The translations under genes and the position numbers were made by a program. Shown one piece after another: positions 16,034 through 24,519 of a stretch of DNA of 33,348 nucleotides. A model generated the notes under the pieces. That model did no database searches. It was not told the DNA's origin and worked only from the letters and a program-made list of their open reading frames with translations. The stretch's first letter is position 1. The number at the start of each line of letters is the position of its first letter. The DNA is taken from assembly GCA_022561755.1 (NCBI GenBank), contig JADFQN010000015.1, forward strand, positions 1 to 33,348, written 5' to 3'. This DNA comes from Bacteroidota bacterium. GTDB taxonomy: Bacteria; Bacteroidota; Rhodothermia; Rhodothermales; Rubricoccaceae.

Positions 16034-18561
16034 GAGGAAGTGCTGTACAGCGGACAGCCCGACTACCCTCTCGGGGCATCGTTTCTTGCAGCACTACCCA
16101 ACCCACCGGTCACAATTCCTCCGGAAGACGGTACGTACCTCGCCTACCTCGATGTGTGGGATCGCCACCTGACGGCCCTCGAAGCACCGCACATCCGCGA
16201 GGTGGCACTGGGAGATCCTGACACCGCCACGCGCGTTAAGAATGTCTGGCAGGTGAAACTGCATCGCCTCACTGATGCCGAGGCCGCCGCAGCTCCCGAT
16301 TGCCTGAGCGACATCCCGTCATGGAACGAGGCAACGGCCCCGAGCACTGGTGAACTCAGCGCGCGGGCAGAGCCCGGAGCTCCATCTGACGATCCGTGTA
16401 TCGTTGCGCCGGGCGCAGCTACCGGCGGCTCGAAAATCAACTTTATCGGGTCGAGGTCCACGAGGGAGGAACTCGCAACGATGCCACGTACAAGTGGTCC
16501 CGAGACAATGGATCGATTGTCGCTCGTCTCGAAAGCCAGAGCGGCGCCGGCAACGAGGAGTGGACCGTGAGTAGCATCGGACGCGATGCCGTGCTACGTT
16601 TTGCTCCCGGCCAGTGTGTAGAGATCACCGACGATGCACACGAGCTACACAGTGTACCCGGAACGCTCGTACAGGTTGATAGTGTGGAAGGCAACGTCGT
16701 CACCGTTGATCCGACGACGCGCTTGCCGGCCGGTGGATCGATTGACATGGCCGACTTCCCCCTTAACCCGAAGGTGCGGCGGTGGGACGGCATCATTGAG
16801 AACGCTGCCAACCAGAGTTTTCAGGATCTCGAAGACGGCGTGCAAGTGCGTTTCCGCGGCGGCAACGGCCCGGATGGCCAACCGCGTCGCTACCACACCA
16901 GTGATTACTGGATGATCCCCGCGCGCACAAACACGGGCGACGTCGAATGGCCGACGGAGGACGACGGGTGGCAGGCGGCCTTCGGCATCCACCACCACTA
17001 CTGCCGATTGGCACTGCTCACGTTTGCAGATCCGGACTGGACAGTTCTGTCGGATTGCCGGAATCTCTTTCCGCCCGTTACCGAGCTGACCAGCCTGTTC
17101 TACGTGGGCGGCGATGGGCAGGAAACCATGCCCGACGATCCCGAACTGCCGCACCCGCTTGAGGTGGGTGTATCAAGCGGCCAATGGCCTGTGGAAGGCG
17201 CTACCGTTCGGTTTGAGATTACCGAAGGCGCGGGGGATGTTGATGGTGCAGCCTTTGTGGAAGTTCCTTCCAGCGCAGATGGCGTGGCACGTTGCACGTG
17301 GACGGTAGACGACTCGACGCAGGTGCAGCAAGTCATCGCCGTGTTACTCAACGCTGCAGGCGATCCGGTTCATTTGCCTATCCACTTCGGCGCCAACCTG
17401 AGCATAGCCGACGAAGTAGCCTATGATCCGGCCGCCGATTGTACGCTTCCGGAGACTGTAACGACGGTGCAGGAGGCGCTCGATGAGCTATGTCGCCGCG
17501 GCGGTATCGATGAGCCCGGCATCCACGTCGAGAAGATTGTCCTGGGTAACGGAGAGCCGCTTCTCAACGACATCCAGGTGCCCGTCGAAGACCTGGTATC
17601 AGGGATCCAGGTGATGTGTGAAGGCGAAATAATACAGGCCTCTGTGCAAGACAAGCCGGTCTGCTATGTGACGCTCTATCTGCCCTTTCCCTTCAATTCC
17701 GCCGACATGGATTTGTGGGGCCGCGAGTTTGTGATCGGAACCCGGCCGCTACGGCTCGAGGCGCAGGTCAATTCCAACAGCAACGTGATCTTCTGGAAGC
17801 CCACTAGCGCTACGCCGGAGTGGCTCGTCAACCGGCTCTTCCAGATGATGGAGCAGTTGAACCGGGGCGACCGAGTGTTGGCCTACCTGACGCTCAAAGG
17901 CAACTTCATCTGGTCAGGCGAGGGCGAAGAACGCCTGTACCTGGACGGCGAGGTCTTCGGCGAGCTGCGGGATGACGGCAGCACTAACGCCCTCTTGCCC
18001 AGCGGTAACCGGCTGCGCGGTGGCGATCTGGAAATGTGGTTCTGGCTGGTCGATGGCGACAGAGGGCGTTCCGGTATAAACGTCAGCCCCCCAGACCTGG
18101 ATTTCGGCATCGTTAACGTTAGGAGATCATCGACTATAACGCTCAACGTCAGTAACACAGGAAACGCTCCGTTGGTAGTCACTGACCTATCAATGGGACA
18201 GGATGACGTGTACAGTGCCGACCCCGCTACGCCATTCACGGTTCCGGCGGGGAGCGAACGATCGGTAACTGTACGGTTCGAGCCAGGCACTCAGGGCGAG
18301 TTCCTCGATAGCCTCACCATCTCCAGCAACGATCGGCAAAACCCGCAGGTCAAAGTTTCGCTACGTGGCAGCGGACAATTGGGCTTGAGGGCGGTGCCCG
18401 GGATTGGTACGACGTTTACTGCGCGTTTAGAGGAAGCTGGTATCACCCGTGCCGACGAAGTGGCGGCGATGGATGAAGAGGGGCTGGCCACCGTGCTTAC
18501 CATCTCCGGGAGTCGCGCGGCGACACTCATTACCGAAGCAAGACGCCTCGTCCGCGGGTGA
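16034..18561 (+). pseudogene. Broken DUF6519-like multidomain protein gene (5' truncated and frameshifted)
   Basis: Two consecutive frames belong to one protein. The first (16034 to ~16415) begins without a proper start, right after the A4 duplication. It reads EDGTYLAYLDVWDRHLTALE and ATRVKNVWQVKL. The second (~16417 to 18561) continues with YRRLENQLYRVEVHEGGTRN and TYKWSRDNGSIVARL. These are, from memory, the conserved blocks of DUF6519 proteins, which normally start ~100 residues earlier. A one-base loss (or two-base gain) at about 16412-16420 breaks the frame. Downstream follow an Ig-like domain (about 17140-17410), a TVQEALDELCRR segment (about 17458), an ASH/SPD-2/Hydin 'choice-of-anchor' domain (about 18080-18370) and a C-terminal helix-hairpin-helix-like domain with VPGIGTTF (about 18396-18555). 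No start codon with a ribosome-binding site is evident. Function unknown; probably structural or surface-associated. A sequencing error could explain the frameshift but not the missing 5' end. Confidence 0.75.
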
Positions 18562-18638
18562 TAATGGGCTTTCGATTTGGGTGCTTACCAAGGAGGCGCC
18601 CCCAACCAAAACCCCTGTGCTCGCATCTTGATACCGAG

Positions 18639-18656
18639 CGTTCTGTCGTCAGAACG
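18639..18656. terminator. Hairpin in convergent gap, possible terminator
   Basis: CGTTCTG-TCGT-CAGAACG forms a 7-bp perfect stem with a UCGU loop between the convergent pseudogene and TonB receptor gene. There is no T-run on either side, so intrinsic termination is doubtful. Confidence 0.3.
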
Positions 18657-18693
18657 TGTTATGGATACCGTTGTCCCCGATCCTTGATGTCGC

Positions 18694-21264
18694 TCAAAGC
18701 TCCATATCTCCCCCTCCCATCCCTTCCTGGCCGTCACGGCGCTCGCGTTCCCGGTTGCGCCGGTCAATGTTGCCGAAGGTGTAGGTGAAGGTGGCGTAGA
18801 CGTTCTGCGCGCCCCAGCGCCGGGTTGCCTCCTGGTAGAAAGCCGGCTGGTCGAGTTCGTAGTTGAACTTCATCGTGTCGAACACGTCGCTGGCGCGGAT
18901 GGACAGGCTGGCGCGGTCGGTGAAGTCCTGCTTGAGGGCCAGATTGACCATCGAGAAGGATGAGATGCGGCCTTGTTCGATGTCGAACGGGGCGCGGTAG
19001 AAGCCGAAGAGCTGCACGCTGGTTCCGGGGCGGATCTGGAAGGTCGCGTTCGCGGAGGCCGTCCACCGGAAGGCCGAGTTCGAGAGGTTGGCGTCCACGT
19101 TGGAGACATCCGTCACCGAGCGGTGGCCGTTGAGGCTGAGGAAGCCGTTGAACTTCTGGCCGAGGCGGATGGAGCTGATCAGTTCCAGGCCATAGGAATC
19201 ACTCGTGTTAAAGTTCTCGAACGTGAGCGTGGAGACGCCGGTGACTTCATCCAGCGTCTTCAGCCGTCGGAACACGTTCGTGGTGTGCCGGAAGAACGGG
19301 GTGGCGTTGAAGGTGAAGCCGGGGGCAAACTGCGTGTAGGTCAGCTCGACGGCGTCCGTGTACTCGGGCAAGAGGCGAGGATTGCCGACGCGGATGTTCA
19401 GTGGATCGTCGAACGAGGTAAATGGGTTGAGCATCCGCGTGCGCGGCCTGTTGATTCGGCGGCTGTAGCTCAACTTCACTGTGCGGCCCTCGCTGATGGC
19501 GTACGTGGCGAAGGCGCTCGGAAAGACGGAGAAGTAGTTGTTTTCAAAGGTCTCACCCGTGTTCTCCAGGGTGAAGTTGGTCAGCGCCTGCTCGATTCTG
19601 GCGCCTGCCTGAAGACCAATCGAACCAAACTGATGGGCAAGGATGCCGTAGGCTGCATGTACCTGCTCGTCGTAGACGAAGGCGTTCGAGAGCGTGTCGT
19701 TCGGAACCGGCACCCCGCCGATGACGTCGGCCGCGTCGAACGTGTTGTCGAGTTGGCGAAGCGTGCTTTTGCCGCCGATCTCGAGCCGCGTCCCTTCGCC
19801 CAGAGGGCGCACGTAATCGATCTGGAAGGTGCCTTCGTTGGTAGTATTGTCCAGTGTGTTGGTTTCAATACTTGGAGTGCCCGTCGGAGTGTTTTCCAGA
19901 TCCAGCAGTTGTTCGGTGAACGTATCGAAGTCGTCGGCGGCGTTGCGGTTGAAGCGGGCCTCCAGGCTTAGCTCGTGGCCATTACCGGCGGCTCTGTTAC
20001 CGCCTGAGGGTCCGCCACCACCCCTCATGCGCATCCCACGCATCTGGCGCCCTTCCCCGCCGCTCGGACGTTCTCCGTCGCCTCCCCCCGCGCCATCAAA
20101 GCTCCGTTTGAAGCCAAGCGACAGATCCATGTTGAAGCCGTTGGCTTCGCCGTCCGTGCGCCGCTCGTACAGGTTGGTGAGTGTGCGATCTGCATCCTCC
20201 TCCGTGTACAGCGTGGTGTTGTCGGACGTGTTATCGCGCCGCGAGAAGTAGCCCGAGAACGACAACGTAGAGCCACGTGTCAACGTGTAATCGACGCTCG
20301 TGTTGAACAGATGCGACATGCTTGTCCGGTCGCCTATCGCATCCTGTAAAAGGAAGGTGGTTGGGTCCAGGAAGCGGTTTTCACGAAGATTATCGCTGGT
20401 GCGCGTTCGGTCGTCGTAGCGAAAGCCGTACGATCCGTACAGGCTCCATTTGCCCTGCTGATAGCTCACGTTGGCGCCCGCATTAGCGCCTGGATTGGTT
20501 CCCGCGCCGAGTTGGATACCGCCGCTCAATCCGAGTTCATTGCCCTCCTTCAGGATGATGTTGATGACGCCGCTCATGCCGTCCGGATCAAAGCGGGCAG
20601 AGGGATTCGGGATGACCTCCACGCGGTCGATGGCGTCGCCGGGGAGTTGACGCAGGAACGCAGCCAGGAAATCGCCACGCATGGGAACGTTGCGTCCGTT
20701 TATCAGGATGGCCACGTTCTGATTCCCGCGTAGGCTTACGTTGCCGTCGATGTCTACCTCAATGGAGGGCACGTTTTGCAGTACGTCGGCCGCGTTGCCG
20801 CCCGTGTTGATCGGCTGGTCGGAGACGTTGTACACGGTCCGGTCAATCTGGACCTCCATGAACTCCCGCCGGCCGGTTACCTGGACCTCGCCGAGTTGGC
20901 CGGCATCTTGCACCAAGCGGATTGTCCCAAGGTCCGTAGCCGTGCTCTGGCGGTCAACTATCGCGTCGAAAAACTGCGGCGTGTACCCCACGAAGCTCAC
21001 TTCCACGATGTAAGAGCCGGGCCGCAGCGAGGTTATGTTGAACGCGCCGGATGCATCGGACACCCCTCCCGTCACCAGCGACGAGTCGGCTTCCGCACGG
21101 ACGGCAACCGTCGCGTATTCGATGGGTGCTCCTTCGAGATCGTCGAGCACGGTGCCGGTAATCGAGCCGCCCCTCATGCCACGTTCGCCCTGGCCGGGGC
21201 GCTGGGCCTGCGAAGGCAGCGTGAGAAGAACTGTGAGCGCAAAGAACGTCGCGAGTCGGAACAT
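18694..21264 (-). CDS. TonB-dependent outer membrane receptor with N-terminal carboxypeptidase-regulatory-like domain
   Basis: An 856-residue protein with signal peptide MFRLATFFALTVLLTLPSQAQ. A CarboxypepD_reg-like beta-sandwich spans about 34-117 (GSITGTVLDDLEGAPIEYAT; GSYIVEVSFVGYTPQ). A plug domain follows at about 118-215 (NAADVLQNVPSIEVDIDGNV; DAIDRVEVIPNPSARFDPDG). The rest is a ~22-strand barrel of the Bacteroidota OMP_b-brl_3 type (not SusC; no SusD is nearby), ending in strand ...NVYATFTYTFG plus a charged tail. The mature N-terminus (GQGERGMRGG) and a loop at about 385-430 are unusually rich in Gly, Met and Arg (RQMRGMRMRGGGG). The ligand is unknown. ATG 21264 is used because it begins the signal peptide; the preceding 29 in-frame codons fall in element B2. 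Confidence 0.88.
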   Translation of the reverse strand: MFRLATFFALTVLLTLPSQAQRPGQGERGMRGGSITGTVLDDLEGAPIEYATVAVRAEADSSLVTGGVSDASGAFNITSLRPGSYIVEVSFVGYTPQFFDAIVDRQSTATDLGTIRLVQDAGQLGEVQVTGRREFMEVQIDRTVYNVSDQPINTGGNAADVLQNVPSIEVDIDGNVSLRGNQNVAILINGRNVPMRGDFLAAFLRQLPGDAIDRVEVIPNPSARFDPDGMSGVINIILKEGNELGLSGGIQLGAGTNPGANAGANVSYQQGKWSLYGSYGFRYDDRTRTSDNLRENRFLDPTTFLLQDAIGDRTSMSHLFNTSVDYTLTRGSTLSFSGYFSRRDNTSDNTTLYTEEDADRTLTNLYERRTDGEANGFNMDLSLGFKRSFDGAGGGDGERPSGGEGRQMRGMRMRGGGGPSGGNRAAGNGHELSLEARFNRNAADDFDTFTEQLLDLENTPTGTPSIETNTLDNTTNEGTFQIDYVRPLGEGTRLEIGGKSTLRQLDNTFDAADVIGGVPVPNDTLSNAFVYDEQVHAAYGILAHQFGSIGLQAGARIEQALTNFTLENTGETFENNYFSVFPSAFATYAISEGRTVKLSYSRRINRPRTRMLNPFTSFDDPLNIRVGNPRLLPEYTDAVELTYTQFAPGFTFNATPFFRHTTNVFRRLKTLDEVTGVSTLTFENFNTSDSYGLELISSIRLGQKFNGFLSLNGHRSVTDVSNVDANLSNSAFRWTASANATFQIRPGTSVQLFGFYRAPFDIEQGRISSFSMVNLALKQDFTDRASLSIRASDVFDTMKFNYELDQPAFYQEATRRWGAQNVYATFTYTFGNIDRRNRERERRDGQEGMGGGDMEL

Positions 21265-21296
21265 CAGAACAGATGGATTTGGGAGGTGGGGAAACC

Positions 21297-21460
21297 AGGA
21301 GTTTGTCGGATTTAGGGGTTCGTAGCGAGGCGGGTGGGAAGTTGAGATCATTTTTCCGATCTTTTGAAGCGCATAGTGGGGCTACGCAACGAAAAAGATC
21401 AGAGAAATGGGCCGACTTACCGCCGCCGCAGTAGGATCATCCTGAATCCGATAGACTCCT
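21297..21460 (+). mobile_element. Family B inverted-repeat element, copy B2
   Basis: A 164-bp element from AGGAGTTTGTCGGATTTAG to CTGAATCCGATAGACTCCT (19-bp imperfect inverted ends). Inside, 21358-21400 folds as GATCTTTT...AAAAAGATC around an inner TAG/CTA-GCG/CGC stem. It is nearly identical to B3 over its full length. It begins 32 bp upstream of the TonB receptor ATG. Flanking duplications are not convincing. Confidence 0.8.
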
Positions 21461-21619
21461 ACTAAACGCAGATTGGGAGGGAAGGATTGCAATGCCGACA
21501 CGAACGGCATCTGGTCGGTCACGAACCGCACGATGTGGATACAAGCCGGCTTCTTAACGTGCGAAACCTTTAGCACGTTGCACGCGCGTTGCTCAAAGCG
21601 TGTCAAAATCCTGTGACGT
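21461..21619. other. Unassigned intergenic stretch
   Basis: These ~160 bp lie between element B2 and composite A7 in the 700-bp gap 21265-21964. I see no gene, tRNA, hairpin with T-run or known repeat here. A short inverted match, AACGTGCGAAACC...AGCACGTT, is at about 21555-21580. Confidence 0.3.
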
Positions 21620-21623
21620 CTAG

Positions 21624-21931
21624 GAGACTGTTGATTTAGGGCTCCCCGCAACGAGTGCGAGGCAGGCTCTCACCGAGACGATTGGATCTCGGTCGAGCAA
21701 CTTCCCTCCTTTGACAAGGGCGACGCCGAAGGCGTTGCGGCGAAGGCATGCGTCTGGAGAAGTGGGAAAGTCGATTCCGACACTTCGACTACGCTCAGCG
21801 CAGGCTTGTCGGGATCGGCGGGGGTGGTCAGACCGAGTTGTCTGGGAGCCTGTTGAACAAGAAGAGAGAGGCGAGTGGTTCTCGGCCGAGAATCACTCGC
21901 ATCGGCAACAGAGCACTATTTCAACAGCCTC
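21624..21931. repeat. Composite of family A ends and other small repeats, A7
   Basis: The outer left end GAGACTGTTGATTTAG follows CTAG. An inner left end GAGCCTGTTGAAC starts at 21846, and the shared right end TTCAACAGCCTC closes at 21931. Between them lie a family C-like palindrome (21700-21752), a CACTTCGACTACGCTCAGCG motif (21779-21798), and a near-perfect 30-bp palindrome at 21871-21900. The inner unit 21846-21931 is an 86-bp miniature of family A. No coding capacity. Confidence 0.65.
21871..21900. repeat. 30-bp near-perfect palindrome inside A7
   Basis: Arms GCGAGTGGTTCTCGG and CCGAGAATCACTCGC pair along all 15 positions with one G-T wobble and no loop. As RNA or single-stranded DNA this would be very stable. 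Its centre TCTCGGCCGAGA matches the centre of the family A6 core (ATCTCGGCCGAGAT). Confidence 0.8.
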
Positions 21932-21964
21932 CGAAACCGGACGCTTTTCTGAGCAGCAGGCCAC

Positions 21965-22780
21965 CTATTCATTAATATCACCCGGCAAAAACGAGCCACC
22001 TATCGGCAGGAACGCGAATGCGCGACGATCCCCCATCTTGTTCGTATCGAACCGGACGTGCAGCACGTGCCACTCGCCCTCCGATTCCTCCTCGCTTTCG
22101 TACCCCTCAATCTCGTAATCGCCTCGGCTGGCTTCCATCAAGAAGCGGATTGACTCGAGCGCACTCTCTACAAAACGACGTTCATCTCCCCGAGCCGGAT
22201 CGGCCAGAGCTTTCCACTCGTGATTCTCATCGTCACCGCGCGCAACGATGAAGCGTGCAAACTCCTCAATAGTCGTCCCTGTGGTACTCGCGACGGCCAT
22301 CAGGTCGTCAAACGCTTGTATTACAGATGCAGGTGGAGGCATCGTTTCCGGCCCGCCCTCAGTATCCAGGTTAACGAGGCGGTAGACGCCTTCTACGTCC
22401 ATGAACGCGGCGAGCACATAGTCTGCGGTATCGAGGTCGGAGAACAGCAACAAGTGGAAAGTGCCGTCACGTTCTTCCTCTACGGCGTAGTGCGGGTTAA
22501 GCGCGGTTGGCTCAGAAGGGAAGAGCATCGTGGCCAGCGTGGTAAGGCGCTCCACACGAACCCGATGTGCGGCCAATTCGAAATCGCACAACCATGCCAC
22601 CGTTCCCACGTCGTCATTCTCGGCGGGACATGCGATGAGCACAGCCGTCGCCCAAGAACTATCACGGTGAGCGGAAGTGACAAATCGGCCGAAGGCATTG
22701 GCCACGCCGGTTTGGTCCGGGGCGGGTTGTGCAAAGGCAAAAGCGGGGAGCAGAAGGAAAACGAGGGCGCCAAGACGCAT
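21965..22780 (-). CDS. Secreted hypothetical protein
   Basis: A 271-residue protein with a clear signal peptide (MRLGALVFLLLPAFAFAQ), so periplasmic or outer-surface. The body is acidic and has mixed alpha/beta character; it contains FHLLLFSDLDTADYVLAAFMDVEGVYRLVNLDTEG, then a helical stretch, and ends with a strand pair (EGEWHVLHVRFDTNKMGDRRAFAFLPIGGSFLPGDI). That final pair resembles proteins that report or scale a measured value (DUF-type), but I do not recognise the family. Upstream in-frame codons to 22849 come from element A5 and are rejected as coding. It reads leftwards toward the TonB receptor, 700 bp away and separated by repeats. Confidence 0.6.
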   Translation of the reverse strand: MRLGALVFLLLPAFAFAQPAPDQTGVANAFGRFVTSAHRDSSWATAVLIACPAENDDVGTVAWLCDFELAAHRVRVERLTTLATMLFPSEPTALNPHYAVEEERDGTFHLLLFSDLDTADYVLAAFMDVEGVYRLVNLDTEGGPETMPPPASVIQAFDDLMAVASTTGTTIEEFARFIVARGDDENHEWKALADPARGDERRFVESALESIRFLMEASRGDYEIEGYESEEESEGEWHVLHVRFDTNKMGDRRAFAFLPIGGSFLPGDINE

Positions 22781-22828
22781 GGGGATCACGGATAGTTTGG
22801 AGCCTCCAAAGGTAGGGCTTCGATTTAA

Positions 22829-22986
22829 GAGGCTATTGAAGAACTCCACCTACCTGCGGCAGCGCCTCCTGCCCGATCTCAGCGTTGCGAAATACTCAAC
22901 GGATCACCGATTCGCTTGCGATTTCGCGCCTTGATCTCGGCCAAGATTCGCGCGCCTCGCTTACGGCGTAGTATTTCAACAGCCTC
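22829..22986 (+). mobile_element. Family A element, copy A5, with TTAA target duplication
   Basis: It runs from GAGGCTATTGAAGAACTCC to AGTATTTCAACAGCCTC, with TTAA directly repeated at 22825-22828 and 22987-22990. It matches A6 closely apart from the left part, where the TCCCGCC/GGCGGGA hairpin of A2 and A6 is replaced by CTGCGGCAGCGCCTCCTG. It lies between two divergent genes, 48 bp from the minus-strand ATG and 74 bp from the plus-strand ATG. Confidence 0.85.
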
Positions 22987-23060
22987 TTAACCGGTTCACG
23001 TCCGTGATCGGATACCTCCGAGGATACATCGTATGTTTCGGCGTCGTCGTCCCCCCTCCG

Positions 23061-23717
23061 ATGCGCGCCTATGTCCTTTTTCTTTTCGCCGGTCTGGCAG
23101 CGAGCGGCTGCATTCCCTACGCCGTCGGCACCACGGCGGAGCCCGCTCCAATCCGTACGGTTGTTCCGAGCACCGTTGCCCAAGTGGCCGTGGGGCAGCC
23201 CAAGATCAACGCCGATCCCGGCGACCCGGACGAGCGTACGACCAGCTTTTCATTCGACAGCGAGGCGCGGTTTGGGCTGGATGAACGCTCCGATGCGGGC
23301 GTGCGACTTGCCGGAAGCAGCGGCATTGTTGCAACGTACAAACGACAACTGACACCAAGTGGGCCGCGACGCATCGCCACGGCGGTAATTGTGGGGGGAG
23401 GGCTTCTTGCCCTCGGTAGCCACGCCCATTTTGAAGCCACGTTTATCGGTTCGTGGCCCTACAGCCCGACGATGACGCCGTATGGGGGATTACGTGTCCA
23501 ACACGCGCTTGCGCTGGGAGACGACGACCCGACGCCCAATCCGGCCATCGGCGCGTTCGCAGGTGTTCGATTGGGCGAGCCCGATCTGGGCGTTAGCCCC
23601 GAATTGGGCATCTTCTACAGCCCGACAAACGCCTTCATGGAAACGGACTGGGTGGTCGTCCCCTCGATTACCGTTCATGGCGGGCGGCTGCTGCGCGCGC
23701 TGGGCATCGGCTTTTGA
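23061..23717 (+). CDS. Beta-rich outer membrane lipoprotein, unknown function
   Basis: A 218-residue protein with signal sequence MRAYVLFLFAGLAASGC, whose ASGC is an acceptable lipobox (Cys17). The mature part has many short amphipathic strands ending in aromatic residues (SFSFDSEARFGLDER, HFEATFIGSWPYS, YGGLRVQHALALG, ELGIFYSP) and finishes GRLLRALGIGF, a C-terminal Phe typical of barrel proteins. A small outer-membrane barrel is likely. ATG 23061 is chosen for the lipobox. Codons upstream in frame to 23004 are in the A5 flank. It is reminiscent of, but not clearly homologous to, the protein at 13832. Confidence 0.6.
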   Translation: MRAYVLFLFAGLAASGCIPYAVGTTAEPAPIRTVVPSTVAQVAVGQPKINADPGDPDERTTSFSFDSEARFGLDERSDAGVRLAGSSGIVATYKRQLTPSGPRRIATAVIVGGGLLALGSHAHFEATFIGSWPYSPTMTPYGGLRVQHALALGDDDPTPNPAIGAFAGVRLGEPDLGVSPELGIFYSPTNAFMETDWVVVPSITVHGGRLLRALGIGF

Positions 23718-23806
23718 GATCGGCTTGTTTTGTTGCTTGCAACAGGTCCGAATGAAACCGGGGTTATTCTTCGCGGTCTACAACGCTCACGCTCGAACTA
23801 CGGCTT

Positions 23807-24454
23807 ATGTCCGATCCCCTTACCTATACATCTGAAGGCATCGACGTTCAGTACGATGTCAAGCGCTGCATCCACGCCGCTGAGTGTGTGCATGGCAGCC
23901 CCACCGTGTTCGATCCGAAGCGCAAGCCGTGGATAGATCCGTCGCAAGCGGATGCCGATGCTATCTCGGCAACAATCATGAATTGTCCGACGGGCGCTCT
24001 GAAGTTCACGCGGAAAGATGGCGGCGAAGAAGAAACGCCCGATGCCGCGAATAGCCTGTCAATCCAGCCCAACGGGCCTCTTTTCGTGCGCGGCGACCTC
24101 CAGATCGAAACGCCGGACGGCGAGGTGATCCTCACCGATACGCGTGTGGCCCTTTGCCGCTGTGGGCTCTCGGAGAACAAGCCGTTCTGCGACAACAGCC
24201 ACCTCAACGCGTTCGAGGACGACGGAACGCTGGGTGATCACAACGCTTCGGCTTCTGCTGATGAGACGGTACTGCGGATCATCCTTGCTGCAAACGGCCC
24301 GTACCTGTTGCGTGGTCCGGTCTCGATTTCCTCAGCCGACGACTCGATAATTACAACCGGGAAGTGCGCCCTCTGCCGCTGCGGCCAGTCATCCAACAAG
24401 CCGTTCTGCGACGGTACGCACAAGGCGGTGGGGTTTGAGGCGGCGGCAGCTTGA
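23807..24454 (+). CDS. Iron-sulfur protein: divergent 4Fe-4S domain plus two CDGSH domains
   Basis: A 215-residue cytoplasmic protein with three metal-binding modules. Residues 18-68 are a Fer4_19-type divergent mono-cluster ferredoxin domain (RCIHAAECVHGSPTVFD; IMNCPTGALKF, with Cys21, Cys27 and Cys60). Residues 117-132 are a CDGSH-type site CRCGLSENKPFCDNSH with Cys117, Cys119, Cys128 and His132; the usual Gly is Asn. Residues 190-205 are a second, canonical site CRCGQSSNKPFCDGTH with Cys190, Cys192, Cys201 and His205. CDGSH domains hold labile 2Fe-2S clusters by three Cys and one His. A role in electron transfer or cluster delivery is likely; no partner is adjacent. The order Fer4_19-CDGSH-CDGSH is known in bacteria. 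Confidence 0.9.
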   Translation: MSDPLTYTSEGIDVQYDVKRCIHAAECVHGSPTVFDPKRKPWIDPSQADADAISATIMNCPTGALKFTRKDGGEEETPDAANSLSIQPNGPLFVRGDLQIETPDGEVILTDTRVALCRCGLSENKPFCDNSHLNAFEDDGTLGDHNASASADETVLRIILAANGPYLLRGPVSISSADDSIITTGKCALCRCGQSSNKPFCDGTHKAVGFEAAAA

Positions 24455-24519
24455 TGCAACCCGTCTGAACTTCGATAGGCCGGCTGCGTTGATCGGCTCG
24501 ATTGCTTTAGAAAGTACCG

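Noticed and set aside
16396-16440. Programmed frameshift in the DUF6519-like gene
   Set aside because: No slippery heptamer or downstream pseudoknot is visible, and the gene also lacks its 5' end; decay or sequencing error is simpler.
18973-19971. Plus-strand frame opposite the TonB receptor
   Set aside because: Complement of the receptor barrel; Glu/Val/Gly-rich without domain features.
21265-21351. N-terminal extension of the TonB receptor
   Set aside because: These codons come from element B2, and the signal peptide begins at 21264.
24455-24519. Cobalamin riboswitch before metH
   Set aside because: Only 65 bp are available and no B12-box-like sequence is present.
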